The position numbers were made by a program, and so were the translations under genes. Of a stretch of DNA of 64,000 nucleotides, positions 16,932-24,748 are shown one piece after another. The stretch is from Actinoplanes derwentensis (GTDB taxonomy: Bacteria; Actinomycetota; Actinomycetes; Mycobacteriales; Micromonosporaceae), in the NCBI RefSeq assembly GCF_900104725.1, contig NZ_LT629758.1, forward strand, positions 3,658,001 through 3,722,000. Direction: 5' to 3'. Positions within the stretch are counted from its first letter, which is position 1. The number at the start of each line of letters is the position of its first letter. The notes under the pieces were generated by a model. That model saw only the letters and a list, made by a program, of their open reading frames with translations. It searched no databases and was not told where the DNA came from.

Positions 16932-17558
16932 ATGCGGGTGGCGGCGGAGCGGATGATGGCGGCGATCGAGGCGTGTGTTCCGGAGGCCGCCGGTGGGGAG
17001 ACGATCGTCCGGGCGGACGGGTCGGTTCGGGTGATCACCGATGGGGCCACGATCAGTGCGGCTGCCGCTGACTGGTGGATCGGTGACACGCCGGGGGTGG
17101 AGGCGGCGATCCGGATCCGGCGGGACACGTGGACCTACAACGCCAATCCGGTGTACGGGGTGCTGCTCGTCGACGGCGGGATGTGGCTGCTCAACGAGCG
17201 GGTCACGATGGACGATCTGGGGCGGCGGCTCGGCGATGACGTGGACCCGTTCGCGTACGCCGAAGTGCTCGCCGAATTCTGGTCCGGGGAGACCGCCGAC
17301 GGGCCGGTGTCCAGCGCGTGTGCCGCCGATTTCGCCTGGCCGGCCGGTGAGCTCTTCCTCGACTCCGGCGTCTACCCGGATCCGGTCGTCGACCGGGACG
17401 GCGACCAGCTGGTGATCGACTTCTTCTCCGGGCGTGGTTTCATCCCCCGGCACACGGCGGCCGGTTACCACGTCTACCGCTGGCGGATCACCGCCCGCCC
17501 CGGACGGCGCCCGAAGTGGGAGCGTGAGCATCTGGGGTTCGACGGCCCCGGATCTTGA
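16932..17558 (+). CDS. Hypothetical protein
   Basis: This is a 208-residue acidic soluble protein, not recognised. The ATG at 16932 has GGGGAGG upstream. Blocks such as TWTYNANPVYGVLLVDGG and DGDQLVIDFFSGRGFIPRHT suggest an all-beta or alpha/beta fold. There is no signal peptide and no membrane segment. The 267 bases upstream hold no gene that I can support. A small hairpin (CCAGGT 17635-17640 / ACCTGG 17645-17650) follows it. Confidence 0.6.
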   Translation: MRVAAERMMAAIEACVPEAAGGETIVRADGSVRVITDGATISAAAADWWIGDTPGVEAAIRIRRDTWTYNANPVYGVLLVDGGMWLLNERVTMDDLGRRLGDDVDPFAYAEVLAEFWSGETADGPVSSACAADFAWPAGELFLDSGVYPDPVVDRDGDQLVIDFFSGRGFIPRHTAAGYHVYRWRITARPGRRPKWEREHLGFDGPGS

Positions 17559-17663
17559 CCCCGCCGCGACGTCATGGCGTCGCCGGCTACCACGCGGCGC
17601 TGGGTCACCCGGGCGACGAACGGTTCGGCGAGGTCCAGGTACGGACCTGGGCCACCGCCGTGA

Positions 17664-18533
17664 TCATCGACGGCGGGACAGGTGCCGGGCCCGGTCGAGG
17701 AGCTTCTCCACCCGCTGGGCGGCCCGTCCGTCGTCGACCGTCTCCAGGTCGCCGAGCAGGTCCGCGTAGTCGCCGGCCAGCGTGACGTAGCGGCGCCGGA
17801 AGTTGTCGTCGCCGTGCCGGTACCGCGAGTCCAGGTCGATGATCTGCTGGGCGACGACGGCCGCGGCGGCACTCACCGCGACCCGGCCGTCGGTGGCCGA
17901 GTCCCGGCGCTCCCGCCGGTCCATCGCGACCCGTCCGGCGCGGCGCCCGCCGAGCCAGATCAGCAGCGAACCGAACAGCACGGCCAGCACTGCCGCGCCG
18001 GCCATCAGATAGCGCGGCAGGTACGGGCTGATCGTGCGCGGCCCGTCGGACAGGTATCCGGCCCGGACGATCCGGTCGTAGTTGACCACGACCACCTTGA
18101 TCGTCGCGAGCGGGTCGTCGCCGAACTGCTGGATGCCAACGCCGAGGGTGCCCTCCATCGCCATCAGCTCACCGCCGCCGTCGAACATGGCGCAGCCGTA
18201 CCGTTTCCAGCCGTCCGGTTGACTGCGCAGCACCATGACCATCGTGCCGTCGGCGGCCCGGTCGAGCGCGTCGCAGATCAGGCCGGGATCGGGGGTGTCC
18301 GGTTCCGCGAAGACCACGATCAGCCGGCGGTTGCCGATGATCCGCTCGGCCGCGGCGACGTCCAGGCCGACGCTGGGTACGGCGTAGACCGAGGACGTAC
18401 GGACCTGCCGGGCGATCGGGCCCTCGAACACCCCACCGGTCCACAGTGACCAGCCGGCCAGGATCAGACAGGCCACCGAGGCCCAGGTGAAAGGTGCCGT
18501 CAGCACCCGGCGCCACCATGCTGTCCGGGTCAT
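17664..18533 (-). CDS. Membrane protein of unknown function (third gene of operon)
   Basis: The 289-residue protein has an N-terminal membrane segment (about 14-34), a ~130-residue domain outside the membrane with RRLIVVFAEPDTPDPGLICDAL and IKVVVVNYDRIVR (alpha/beta strands), a second segment (about 176-196) and a basic cytoplasmic tail predicted to be helical. No family recognised. The start ATG overlaps the stop of the gene before it by four bases, so the two are co-translated. Confidence 0.65.
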   Translation of the reverse strand: MTRTAWWRRVLTAPFTWASVACLILAGWSLWTGGVFEGPIARQVRTSSVYAVPSVGLDVAAAERIIGNRRLIVVFAEPDTPDPGLICDALDRAADGTMVMVLRSQPDGWKRYGCAMFDGGGELMAMEGTLGVGIQQFGDDPLATIKVVVVNYDRIVRAGYLSDGPRTISPYLPRYLMAGAAVLAVLFGSLLIWLGGRRAGRVAMDRRERRDSATDGRVAVSAAAAVVAQQIIDLDSRYRHGDDNFRRRYVTLAGDYADLLGDLETVDDGRAAQRVEKLLDRARHLSRRR

Positions 18534-19861
18534 GCGAGCCGTCCCGTCAGGTACTCGGCCGGCCGGTAACCGCGGTACGGCAGCAGGCGGGCGGCCTGGT
18601 CCAGCTCTGCCTCGGCGGTCCGCAACAGCGCGCGGATGTGCTGGTCCGGAAGGCCGCCGTCGAGTGCCTCCCGGGCGGCGGTGAGGGTGATCAGTGCCCG
18701 GGCCAGCGGGGCCTCGCTGCGCTGGTCGGTGAGCGCGGAGATCTCCACCGCCAGGGCGGTCAGCGCGGCCAACTGGGCCGGAGTCCCGGACACGAAGTCA
18801 CCGATCCGGGGCTTCGCCGGGCCGACGATCGGGCGCATCGACAGCGTGACGAACAGCAGCACACAGGCCACGAAGATCCACGGCAGAGCCGGCCGGGCGA
18901 CCCGCCACGGATCGACCGGCTGATAGGGCAACGGCCGGTCGAACAGGCCCGCGAACCGTACGTCGGTGACCTGTTTCAGGTAGGCGGCGAGCACCTGCTG
19001 CTGGGTGACGGCGTCACGTTCCAACCGGTTGGCGGCCCGCGAGTAGAAGGTGACGGCGGCGATCTCGGCGAAGTCGGCGGCGTGCGGGCCGGCGTACTCG
19101 ATCCAGTCGTCGTACATCACCACGATCGGTGTGCCCGGGAACAGTTCCGCCAGTGCCGGGCCGTACTCCGGAACCGGCTCGCCGGACCGTTGCCGCGGCA
19201 GGGCCACGTAGAGCGCGCGCCCGTCCGGGAAGGCCGGTGAGTCACCCGGCGCGGCGTCGAGGGTCGCCCCGCCGGCCCGGTGGAAACCGCCGGACCGCAG
19301 ATCGGCGGCGACCACCGCGGTCTCGGCGGCGGTCGGCTCCCGCCACCGGAAGCGGTCCACGGTCTGCGGAGTCGGCTGGTCACGCAGACGCGCGACCAGC
19401 AGGAGCAGCCCGTTGGTCACGTCACCGGACGAGAACTGGTCACGCCAGTCGACCAGGTGCGTGCCGCCGACGGTGTAGTCCCCGCCGCTGAGGTAGGTTC
19501 CGATGATCCGCAGGTCGGCGTCCTCGACCTGTTTGAGCCGCTCCTCGGAGGCCTTGTCCACACCGGGCGGCGCGACCAGGATCCGCAGCCCGCTGTCCCC
19601 GATCGCCGCGTCGACCGCCGCGGTGTCCCACTGCGCGATCGCACCCGGCAGCCGGACCACCGGCGATGCCCGGATCAGCCGGGTCATCTCGGCCACCGGC
19701 GGCACGGTCGCCGTCGCGGAGCCGAGGGTGGCCGCCGCGGTGTCGTCACCGGGCGACCCGGCGTAGCTGACGTCGACGCCGACCCGCTGGCTAGCCAGGA
19801 ACAGGATCATGGAGAACGCCGCGACCGCTAGCGCGATCCAGCGCAGAGCTTGATTGATCAT
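18530..19861 (-). CDS. Membrane protein of unknown function (second gene of operon)
   Basis: This is a 443-residue protein with an N-terminal anchor (residues about 8-27), a long extracytoplasmic region of about 300 residues, a second membrane segment (ALPWIFVACVLLFVTLSM) and a helical cytoplasmic tail. The outer part contains Rossmann-like strands (LRILVAPPGVDK, TPIVVMYDDWIEYAG). The topology copies that of the next gene, so the two may be distant paralogues or partners. ATG 19861 overlaps the stop of the upstream gene by four bases (ATGA). Function unknown. Confidence 0.65.
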   Translation of the reverse strand: MINQALRWIALAVAAFSMILFLASQRVGVDVSYAGSPGDDTAAATLGSATATVPPVAEMTRLIRASPVVRLPGAIAQWDTAAVDAAIGDSGLRILVAPPGVDKASEERLKQVEDADLRIIGTYLSGGDYTVGGTHLVDWRDQFSSGDVTNGLLLLVARLRDQPTPQTVDRFRWREPTAAETAVVAADLRSGGFHRAGGATLDAAPGDSPAFPDGRALYVALPRQRSGEPVPEYGPALAELFPGTPIVVMYDDWIEYAGPHAADFAEIAAVTFYSRAANRLERDAVTQQQVLAAYLKQVTDVRFAGLFDRPLPYQPVDPWRVARPALPWIFVACVLLFVTLSMRPIVGPAKPRIGDFVSGTPAQLAALTALAVEISALTDQRSEAPLARALITLTAAREALDGGLPDQHIRALLRTAEAELDQAARLLPYRGYRPAEYLTGRLA

Positions 19862-20151
19862 CGGGAACGCCACATCCGGTCGGCGGACCGGGCCAGTTCC
19901 GCGGCCTCGCCGGCGGCGTCCGGGCCACCCCGCGCCGCGGCGATGCTCTCGGCCCGGCGCAGCAGCTCAGCGGCCTCGTCGTCGCCGGGCCGGGCCGCGT
20001 CCCGGCTTACCTGCGCCGCCGCGATCGCCGTGTGCGTGGCGGACCAGGCGACCCGCCGGGCCATCGCCCGTGCCCGCAGCCGAGGAACCGCGATCATCGC
20101 ATATCCCGCGCCGAACAACACCACCATCCCGGACACCCAGATCCACCACAC
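19858..20151 (-). CDS. Small membrane-anchored protein (first gene of operon)
   Basis: This 97-residue protein has one N-terminal membrane segment (WIWVSGMVVLFGAGYAMIAV) and an Ala/Arg-rich helical cytoplasmic tail likely to form a coiled coil. GTG start 20151. It leads a three-gene operon with 4-base overlaps throughout. Not recognised. Confidence 0.6.
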   Translation of the reverse strand: MWWIWVSGMVVLFGAGYAMIAVPRLRARAMARRVAWSATHTAIAAAQVSRDAARPGDDEAAELLRRAESIAAARGGPDAAGEAAELARSADRMWRSR

Positions 20152-20266
20152 GCGGCCAGGATAACTTGTTGATCAAACAACGACCGTCCACGTGGAACTG
20201 ATCAGAGTGTTCCCTCGATGTTACCCTCCGCTAAATATCCGGGGTCGGGGAGAGCGGATTCCGCGT

Positions 20267-21208
20267 ATGTCAGGCGAAAATTGGTCACAGTATGTCGAAG
20301 TGATTCGCGATCGTGTCCGCGCCGCCATGCGGGCCGACCTGGCGAACACCGTGATCCCCGGGCGGATGCTGTCCCGGCTCGTCGACGCCGGCCAGGTGAA
20401 CCGGGCCGTGCTCACCATGCTGGTCGCGGAAGCGCACGCCGCGGCCGAGTCGCCGATGCTCGACCGGCTCGCGGTGATGGTCGAGCTGATCCATCGGGCG
20501 TCGGTGATCCACGACGACATCCAGGACGACGATCGTCTGCGCCGGGGCCGGCCGACGTTACACATCGCCGAAGGGCTGCCGGTGGCGATCGGCGTAGCGG
20601 ACGTCCTGCTGTCCCGGGCGTTCGTCCTGGCGCGGGAGACCGGATCACCGGCGGTCGTGGCGGACACCCTGAAGACCTATGCGGACATGGCGCACGGGCA
20701 GCTGATGGACTTCGTCGGCCTGGACGCGGCGTCGGCAGCGGACTGGACACTTCCGTCCCGGCTGAAGACAGGCGCGCTGGCCGAACTCGCGTTCCGGTAC
20801 GGGGCGCACGCGGGTGGCGCCGGACCCGGATCAGTGCGCGCCTGGGGTCTGGTCGGTCAGCTCTGCGGCTCCGCATTCCAGCTGTTCAACGACCTTCGTA
20901 ACGCCCGGGCCGAGGAGAACCGAGGTGACGTCGCCTCGGACCTGGACAGCGGCCGCTTCAGCGCGGTGCGCCTGTACGCGCGGCACGCTTTCGGCGCGGA
21001 TCCCCACGGCGATCAGGAACGCTTGACCGCAGCGTGCGAAGCGGTCGAGGCGGAGGCCCATCGCCGTCTGGCCGAGGCACACGAACTCCTCGACGGAATC
21101 GCGCCCGAGGGTTTCGGCGCGCGGGTCCTGTCGGTGCTGACCACCCCGGCGCCGGGATCGGAGTTCACCCTGCGCGACCCGGACGGCGGCGGACGATCCG
21201 CCACATGA
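20267..21208 (+). CDS. Polyprenyl synthetase (trans-isoprenyl diphosphate synthase)
   Basis: This 313-residue all-helical enzyme would condense allylic diphosphate with isopentenyl diphosphate. The first Asp-rich motif is present (HDDIQDD, residues 82-88, then LRRGRPT). The second motif is degraded to NDLRN (about 208-212) instead of DDxxD, though DVASDL follows. The altered second motif may mean changed chain length, slow activity or a non-catalytic subunit role. ATG 20267 is preferred over upstream codons in the same frame. It heads a group with CdsA-like, terpene-cyclase-like and glycosyltransferase genes. Its end overlaps the converging cytidylyltransferase gene by 44 bases. Confidence 0.88.
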   Translation: MSGENWSQYVEVIRDRVRAAMRADLANTVIPGRMLSRLVDAGQVNRAVLTMLVAEAHAAAESPMLDRLAVMVELIHRASVIHDDIQDDDRLRRGRPTLHIAEGLPVAIGVADVLLSRAFVLARETGSPAVVADTLKTYADMAHGQLMDFVGLDAASAADWTLPSRLKTGALAELAFRYGAHAGGAGPGSVRAWGLVGQLCGSAFQLFNDLRNARAEENRGDVASDLDSGRFSAVRLYARHAFGADPHGDQERLTAACEAVEAEAHRRLAEAHELLDGIAPEGFGARVLSVLTTPAPGSEFTLRDPDGGGRSAT

Positions 21209-21902
21209 CGAGGTTGACGAGCGCGCTGTCCATCCGGTCCAGCACCCCGCCGTAACCGGGAAGTACGGTGCCGGAGTCTTTGCTGCCGGCACGTCGTTTC
21301 GCCGCGGACTCCACGATGTCACCGGCCGCGGCGAGCACCCCGATCGCCGCTCCGGTGACCGGTGAGGTGGGCGCGTACCACTGAAGCACTCCGCGAGTCA
21401 GCGCGGCCGCGGCGACGCCCATCCCGTACGCGGAGTAGACCTTCCGTTCGTTGACCCAGCTGGGCAGACGGGGACCGCCGAGCCGGGGCCCGGTGACGTC
21501 CGCGGCCGCGTCCGCGGCCCAGGTGCTGATCAGGATGCTGAGGAAGTCGCGGCGTACGGCGGGATCGGCGTCACTGTCCGCGACCCAGTCGGCCAGTGTC
21601 TTGCCCGCTAGAAGGGAACTGCCGACGGCAGCGGCGGTACCCGAACCGGGACAGGCGACCCCGGCGAGCACCGCCCATCGCCAGGCCGGGCGGACATTCA
21701 GCAGGACACCGAGGCCGGTGGCCAGACCGACCCGGATGGACGCCGCCGGGTTGTCTCCTCTGGTGAGCAGATGGTGCAGCTCGCCGGACGCCGCGCCGGC
21801 GACCGCCGCGGACAACACCCGGAACGGTGTGCCGCCTCGGTGCACCAGAAGAACAACGGGCGGGCCGATGAGGACGAACGTGCGGATGCGCTGGAGATCC
21901 AT
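21165..21902 (-). CDS. CdsA-like CDP-lipid synthase
   Basis: This is a 245-residue membrane protein with about six hydrophobic segments. The C-terminus carries the phosphatidate cytidylyltransferase signature: SAAKRRAGSKDSG followed by LPGYGGVLDRMD, about residues 199-225. It would activate a lipid phosphate with CTP. The housekeeping CdsA is normally longer and lies near frr/dxr. Here the neighbours are a prenyl synthase and a terpene-cyclase-like gene, so a prenyl-lipid phosphate substrate is conceivable (inference). Confidence 0.82.
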   Translation of the reverse strand: MDLQRIRTFVLIGPPVVLLVHRGGTPFRVLSAAVAGAASGELHHLLTRGDNPAASIRVGLATGLGVLLNVRPAWRWAVLAGVACPGSGTAAAVGSSLLAGKTLADWVADSDADPAVRRDFLSILISTWAADAAADVTGPRLGGPRLPSWVNERKVYSAYGMGVAAAALTRGVLQWYAPTSPVTGAAIGVLAAAGDIVESAAKRRAGSKDSGTVLPGYGGVLDRMDSALVNLVMWRIVRRRPGRAG

Positions 21903-22052
21903 CGATGGCCCTTCACCCGGAATCGCCGTACCCAGTGGTGTGGTCTTCGCTTTGCTCAGTGGTGTGGTCCGAGGCTACCCAACCCGTGGGCGTGTCCCGG
22001 TTCGCCCGGCCGGGACCTGCCGATCACGGGGCACTCGTGAGAGGGTTGTCGC

Positions 22053-22772
22053 GTGGAGGCGGCCCTGAAGGTGCTCAGTGGCGTGTGCTGGACGTGCGTC
22101 TACGTGGCGGCCATCCGCGCCGGACTGAGGGACCGGACCTACGCCCTCCCGCTCTTCGCGATCGCTCTCAACCTCGCCTGGGAACTGCTGTACTTCTCCG
22201 GTGGAGTGATCTACTGGGACGACTATCCCGCCGGCATTCATGCCCAGACCGTGATCAATGGACTCTGGCTGATCGTGGACGTCGGAATCATCGTCACGTT
22301 CGTCCGGTTCGGTCCGGCGCAATGGCCGGGACTCACGCGCGAGGGCTTCGCCGTGATGTCGGCGATGGCGCTGATCGCCGCCGCCGGGGTCCAAGCCGCG
22401 TTCCTCGCGCAGTTCGGAGCCGAGGACGGCGCGCGGTACTCGGCGTTCACGCAGAACCTGGTGATGTCCGTCCTGTTCGTGGCGATGCTCCATCGGCGGC
22501 GGGACACATCGGGCCAGTCCAACTTCATCGCGGTCAGCAAACTTCTCGGCACCCTGGCGCCGACGATTGCGTCGGGCTTCATGGGTCAGTTCCGGCCGTT
22601 CGTCGCGATCATCGGATCGGTCTGCTTGGCGGTGGACATCCTGTACCTGCTCTATTTCAACGCTGTGGCGTACCCGGACAGCGGTCCAGGGCGCGCCCTG
22701 GACCGCTTCGTCGTGCCCGTCGCCCGAGCGGAACGAGTGCCAGCCGGCACGACCGCGATGGGCTCCGCATGA
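22053..22772 (+). CDS. Transmembrane terpene cyclase-like protein (Pyr4/PaxB/DmtA1 type)
   Basis: This 239-residue polytopic protein has about seven membrane segments. Its pattern recalls the small integral-membrane terpene cyclases of fungal meroterpenoid pathways (Pyr4, PaxB) and bacterial DmtA1: ALNLAWELLYF with Glu44, GLWLIVDVGII with Asp77, and a late CLAVDILYLLYF with Asp196. In Pyr4, acidic residues at the first and last of these positions are needed for cyclisation by protonation. The start is GTG 22053. The stop overlaps the glycosyltransferase ATG (ATGA). The assignment is by pattern and context; a generic membrane protein is the alternative. Confidence 0.6.
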   Translation: MEAALKVLSGVCWTCVYVAAIRAGLRDRTYALPLFAIALNLAWELLYFSGGVIYWDDYPAGIHAQTVINGLWLIVDVGIIVTFVRFGPAQWPGLTREGFAVMSAMALIAAAGVQAAFLAQFGAEDGARYSAFTQNLVMSVLFVAMLHRRRDTSGQSNFIAVSKLLGTLAPTIASGFMGQFRPFVAIIGSVCLAVDILYLLYFNAVAYPDSGPGRALDRFVVPVARAERVPAGTTAMGSA

Positions 22773-23500
22773 CCGGGATCTCGATAGTCGTCCCGACGCT
22801 CAACGAGCAGCGGTACATCGGTCAGCTGCTCGCATCGCTCGAAGGACAGGCTCATCCGCCGCCGTTCGAGGTGATCGTCGTGGACAGCAGCGACGACGAG
22901 CTGACCCGGCACGCCGTCGTGGAGAGCAAGGGCTCCCTTGATGTCGCCTATGAGCGGAGCCTGGTGAAGGACATCGGCGCTCAGCGCAATCACGGCGCCG
23001 GCCAGGCGCGATACGACCTTCTGCTGTTCTCGGACGCGGACGTCGTGCTGGCTCCCGGAGTGCTGCGCGAATGCGCCACCGCGCCGGTCGACGAGATGTT
23101 CGTCGGAGCGATCATGCACAAGGCCGATGTCGACACCCGTGCGTCCCGCGCCGGGCTGGCAGTCATCTATGCGCTGATCCGCACGGCGAGCGCCGTCGGT
23201 GTCGGCGTCACGAACGGCGACTTCCTCCTGACGAACCGGCTCACCTTCGACCGCGCGCACGGCTTCCAGGAGGGCTTCCTGCTCGGTGAGGACACCGACT
23301 TCGGGGTGCGGAGCTGCCGGCTCGGTGCGCGATTCATCCTGTTCTCGAAGGAACATGTGGTGGCGTCCAGCCGCCGCCTGAGCCAGATGTCGGTGCCGAA
23401 ACTCGTCGCGATCTGGTCGCGGGCCTTTCTCCGGGCCGTGTTCCGCGGGCCGACTCCCCGGTCAAGCCGGATCGACTACCCGTTCGGAACCTGGACCTGA
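22769..23500 (+). CDS. Family 2 glycosyltransferase
   Basis: This 243-residue GT-A fold enzyme has the N-terminus ISIVVPTLNEQRYIGQLL, VVDSSDDE, a DxD-type metal site FSDADVV (Asp89, Asp91) and GEDTDFGVRSCRLG as the catalytic-base region. It has a hydrophobic stretch near the middle but no clear anchor. It would transfer a sugar, perhaps to a prenyl or terpenoid acceptor made by the neighbouring genes. It overlaps the cyclase-like gene by four bases upstream and the converging membrane gene by 39 bases downstream. Confidence 0.88.
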   Translation: MTGISIVVPTLNEQRYIGQLLASLEGQAHPPPFEVIVVDSSDDELTRHAVVESKGSLDVAYERSLVKDIGAQRNHGAGQARYDLLLFSDADVVLAPGVLRECATAPVDEMFVGAIMHKADVDTRASRAGLAVIYALIRTASAVGVGVTNGDFLLTNRLTFDRAHGFQEGFLLGEDTDFGVRSCRLGARFILFSKEHVVASSRRLSQMSVPKLVAIWSRAFLRAVFRGPTPRSSRIDYPFGTWT

Positions 23501-24292
23501 CCCCGCGCCGGACGAGGCGATGACCCGCTGGAATCGCCCTTCCCACGGGCCGATGAAGAGCAGCTGGAGAAGCAGAAGGGTGAAGAGCGCCGCCGCCCAC
23601 CAGACACTCGCCAGTTGATCGTCGCGCAGCCTGATGAAGAGGATCGCCACGAACATCAGCTCGGCGGCGCTGCGAAGTGCCCAGAGCACGCGTGCCCTCC
23701 GCCGCGCCACTCCGACCAGGCTGAGCGGGAAGATCATGTCGGTCAGGATGATGGCGGCGATAAGCGCGAGCTGAAGCCGCCCCGGCTTGCCGATGGTGGC
23801 ACCGAAGAAATAGAAGAGCGCGAACCCCACCGTCATGATGCCGTGCGCGAGAAGGCGCCGCCGGGCGGGCTGCGGCCGGAGCCGGAAGTAGAGCCGGCCG
23901 TTGTGCAGGAAGTAGACGCTGACCCAGATGACGAACGCGCCCAGCTGGAGCACAGTCGTCCACTGCGCGGAGGTGACGGAGGCCGGTGAGCGGGGATCGG
24001 AGAGGTCCACCGGGCCGGCTTGGAACGCGACGATGACGGTGTCGAACGCCTTCTGGAGGCAGAGCGCGTAGAACGCCCCGATGGCGATCTTGTAGGGCTC
24101 CCAGTCCGCGCCGAGCCAGTCGCTCCCGGCATGCGCCGGGAGACGAGCCGGGCTGTCGTTGGGTGGCGGCGGGGTCACGGCTCCGGTCGGGGCCGGTGAC
24201 GGGGCGCGGCGCAGCATCACGAGGCCGGCACCCAGGATCGCGCCGGCCGCTATGTAGGAGATCGTCGCGGACGGCTTCGAACCCTGCCTCAT
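23462..24292 (-). CDS. Polytopic membrane protein of unknown function
   Basis: The 276-residue protein has an N-terminal membrane segment (SYIAAGAILGAGLVML), a Pro-rich linker and about six further segments (VLQLGAFVIWVSVYFL, ALFYFFGATIG, LALIAAIILTDMIFPL, VWWAAALFTLLLLQLLF). The ATG at 24292 has GGAGGG seven bases upstream. No family recognised. It converges on the glycosyltransferase, so it may belong to the same locus without sharing a transcript. Confidence 0.65.
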   Translation of the reverse strand: MRQGSKPSATISYIAAGAILGAGLVMLRRAPSPAPTGAVTPPPPNDSPARLPAHAGSDWLGADWEPYKIAIGAFYALCLQKAFDTVIVAFQAGPVDLSDPRSPASVTSAQWTTVLQLGAFVIWVSVYFLHNGRLYFRLRPQPARRRLLAHGIMTVGFALFYFFGATIGKPGRLQLALIAAIILTDMIFPLSLVGVARRRARVLWALRSAAELMFVAILFIRLRDDQLASVWWAAALFTLLLLQLLFIGPWEGRFQRVIASSGAGSGPGSERVVDPA

Positions 24293-24386
24293 GGTCGACC
24301 CTCCAGGCATCCGTCGCACTGGATTCCATTAAAGGTGACCGTGTCTTGCCGGTTGCCGATCGGAGTGCCTGGTCTGCAGGAACACG

Positions 24387-24419
24387 CCTGCTGTGGGGAC
24401 ACCGAGTCCCCACAGCAGG
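24387..24419 (-). terminator. Strong hairpin after the 73-residue protein gene
   Basis: CCTGCTGTGGGGAC (24387-24400) pairs perfectly with GTCCCCACAGCAGG (24406-24419), a 14-bp stem with a 5-base loop, 17 bases past the stop of the minus-strand gene. Confidence 0.8.
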
Positions 24420-24436
24420 CGACGCCGAACAGTCCG

Positions 24437-24658
24437 CTACTTGGCGTCCTTCAGGGCGGCGAGGGCCTGGGCGGCAATGAAGTACTTGTTGCGGCCCAGC
24501 TCACCGATGGTCTTGACGCCGAGGGCGTCGCGGATCAGCTTGCCGCCGCCCGCGCTGACACCGGCCAGCGCCTCCACCGGCGCGTCCAGGATCTCCTCCA
24601 GGGACTTGTCCTGGTAAGCCTTGTCCAGAACCTTCTCCAGGTTGGCAGAGATAGCCAC
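24437..24658 (-). CDS. Small conserved actinobacterial protein
   Basis: This 73-residue protein (MAISANLEKVLDKAY, ILDAPVEALAGVSAGGGKLI, VKTIGELGRNKYF) is of a type widespread in actinomycetes without assigned function. The 'LAGVS..GGKLIRDALGVKTIGELG' pattern is reminiscent of a helix-hairpin-helix, as in DUF4332-like proteins that bind DNA or RNA (inference). GGAGG lies just upstream of the ATG, and a very strong hairpin follows. The good translation signals and single-gene unit suggest it is well expressed. Confidence 0.75.
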   Translation of the reverse strand: MAISANLEKVLDKAYQDKSLEEILDAPVEALAGVSAGGGKLIRDALGVKTIGELGRNKYFIAAQALAALKDAK

Positions 24659-24748
24659 GTTTCCTCCGATGTCGACATTGGGACTTACGGGCGCGGAGCT
24701 TAACGGATCTTGCTCGGCGGTCCCCGAGAGGCCTCCCCCGGCTGAACG

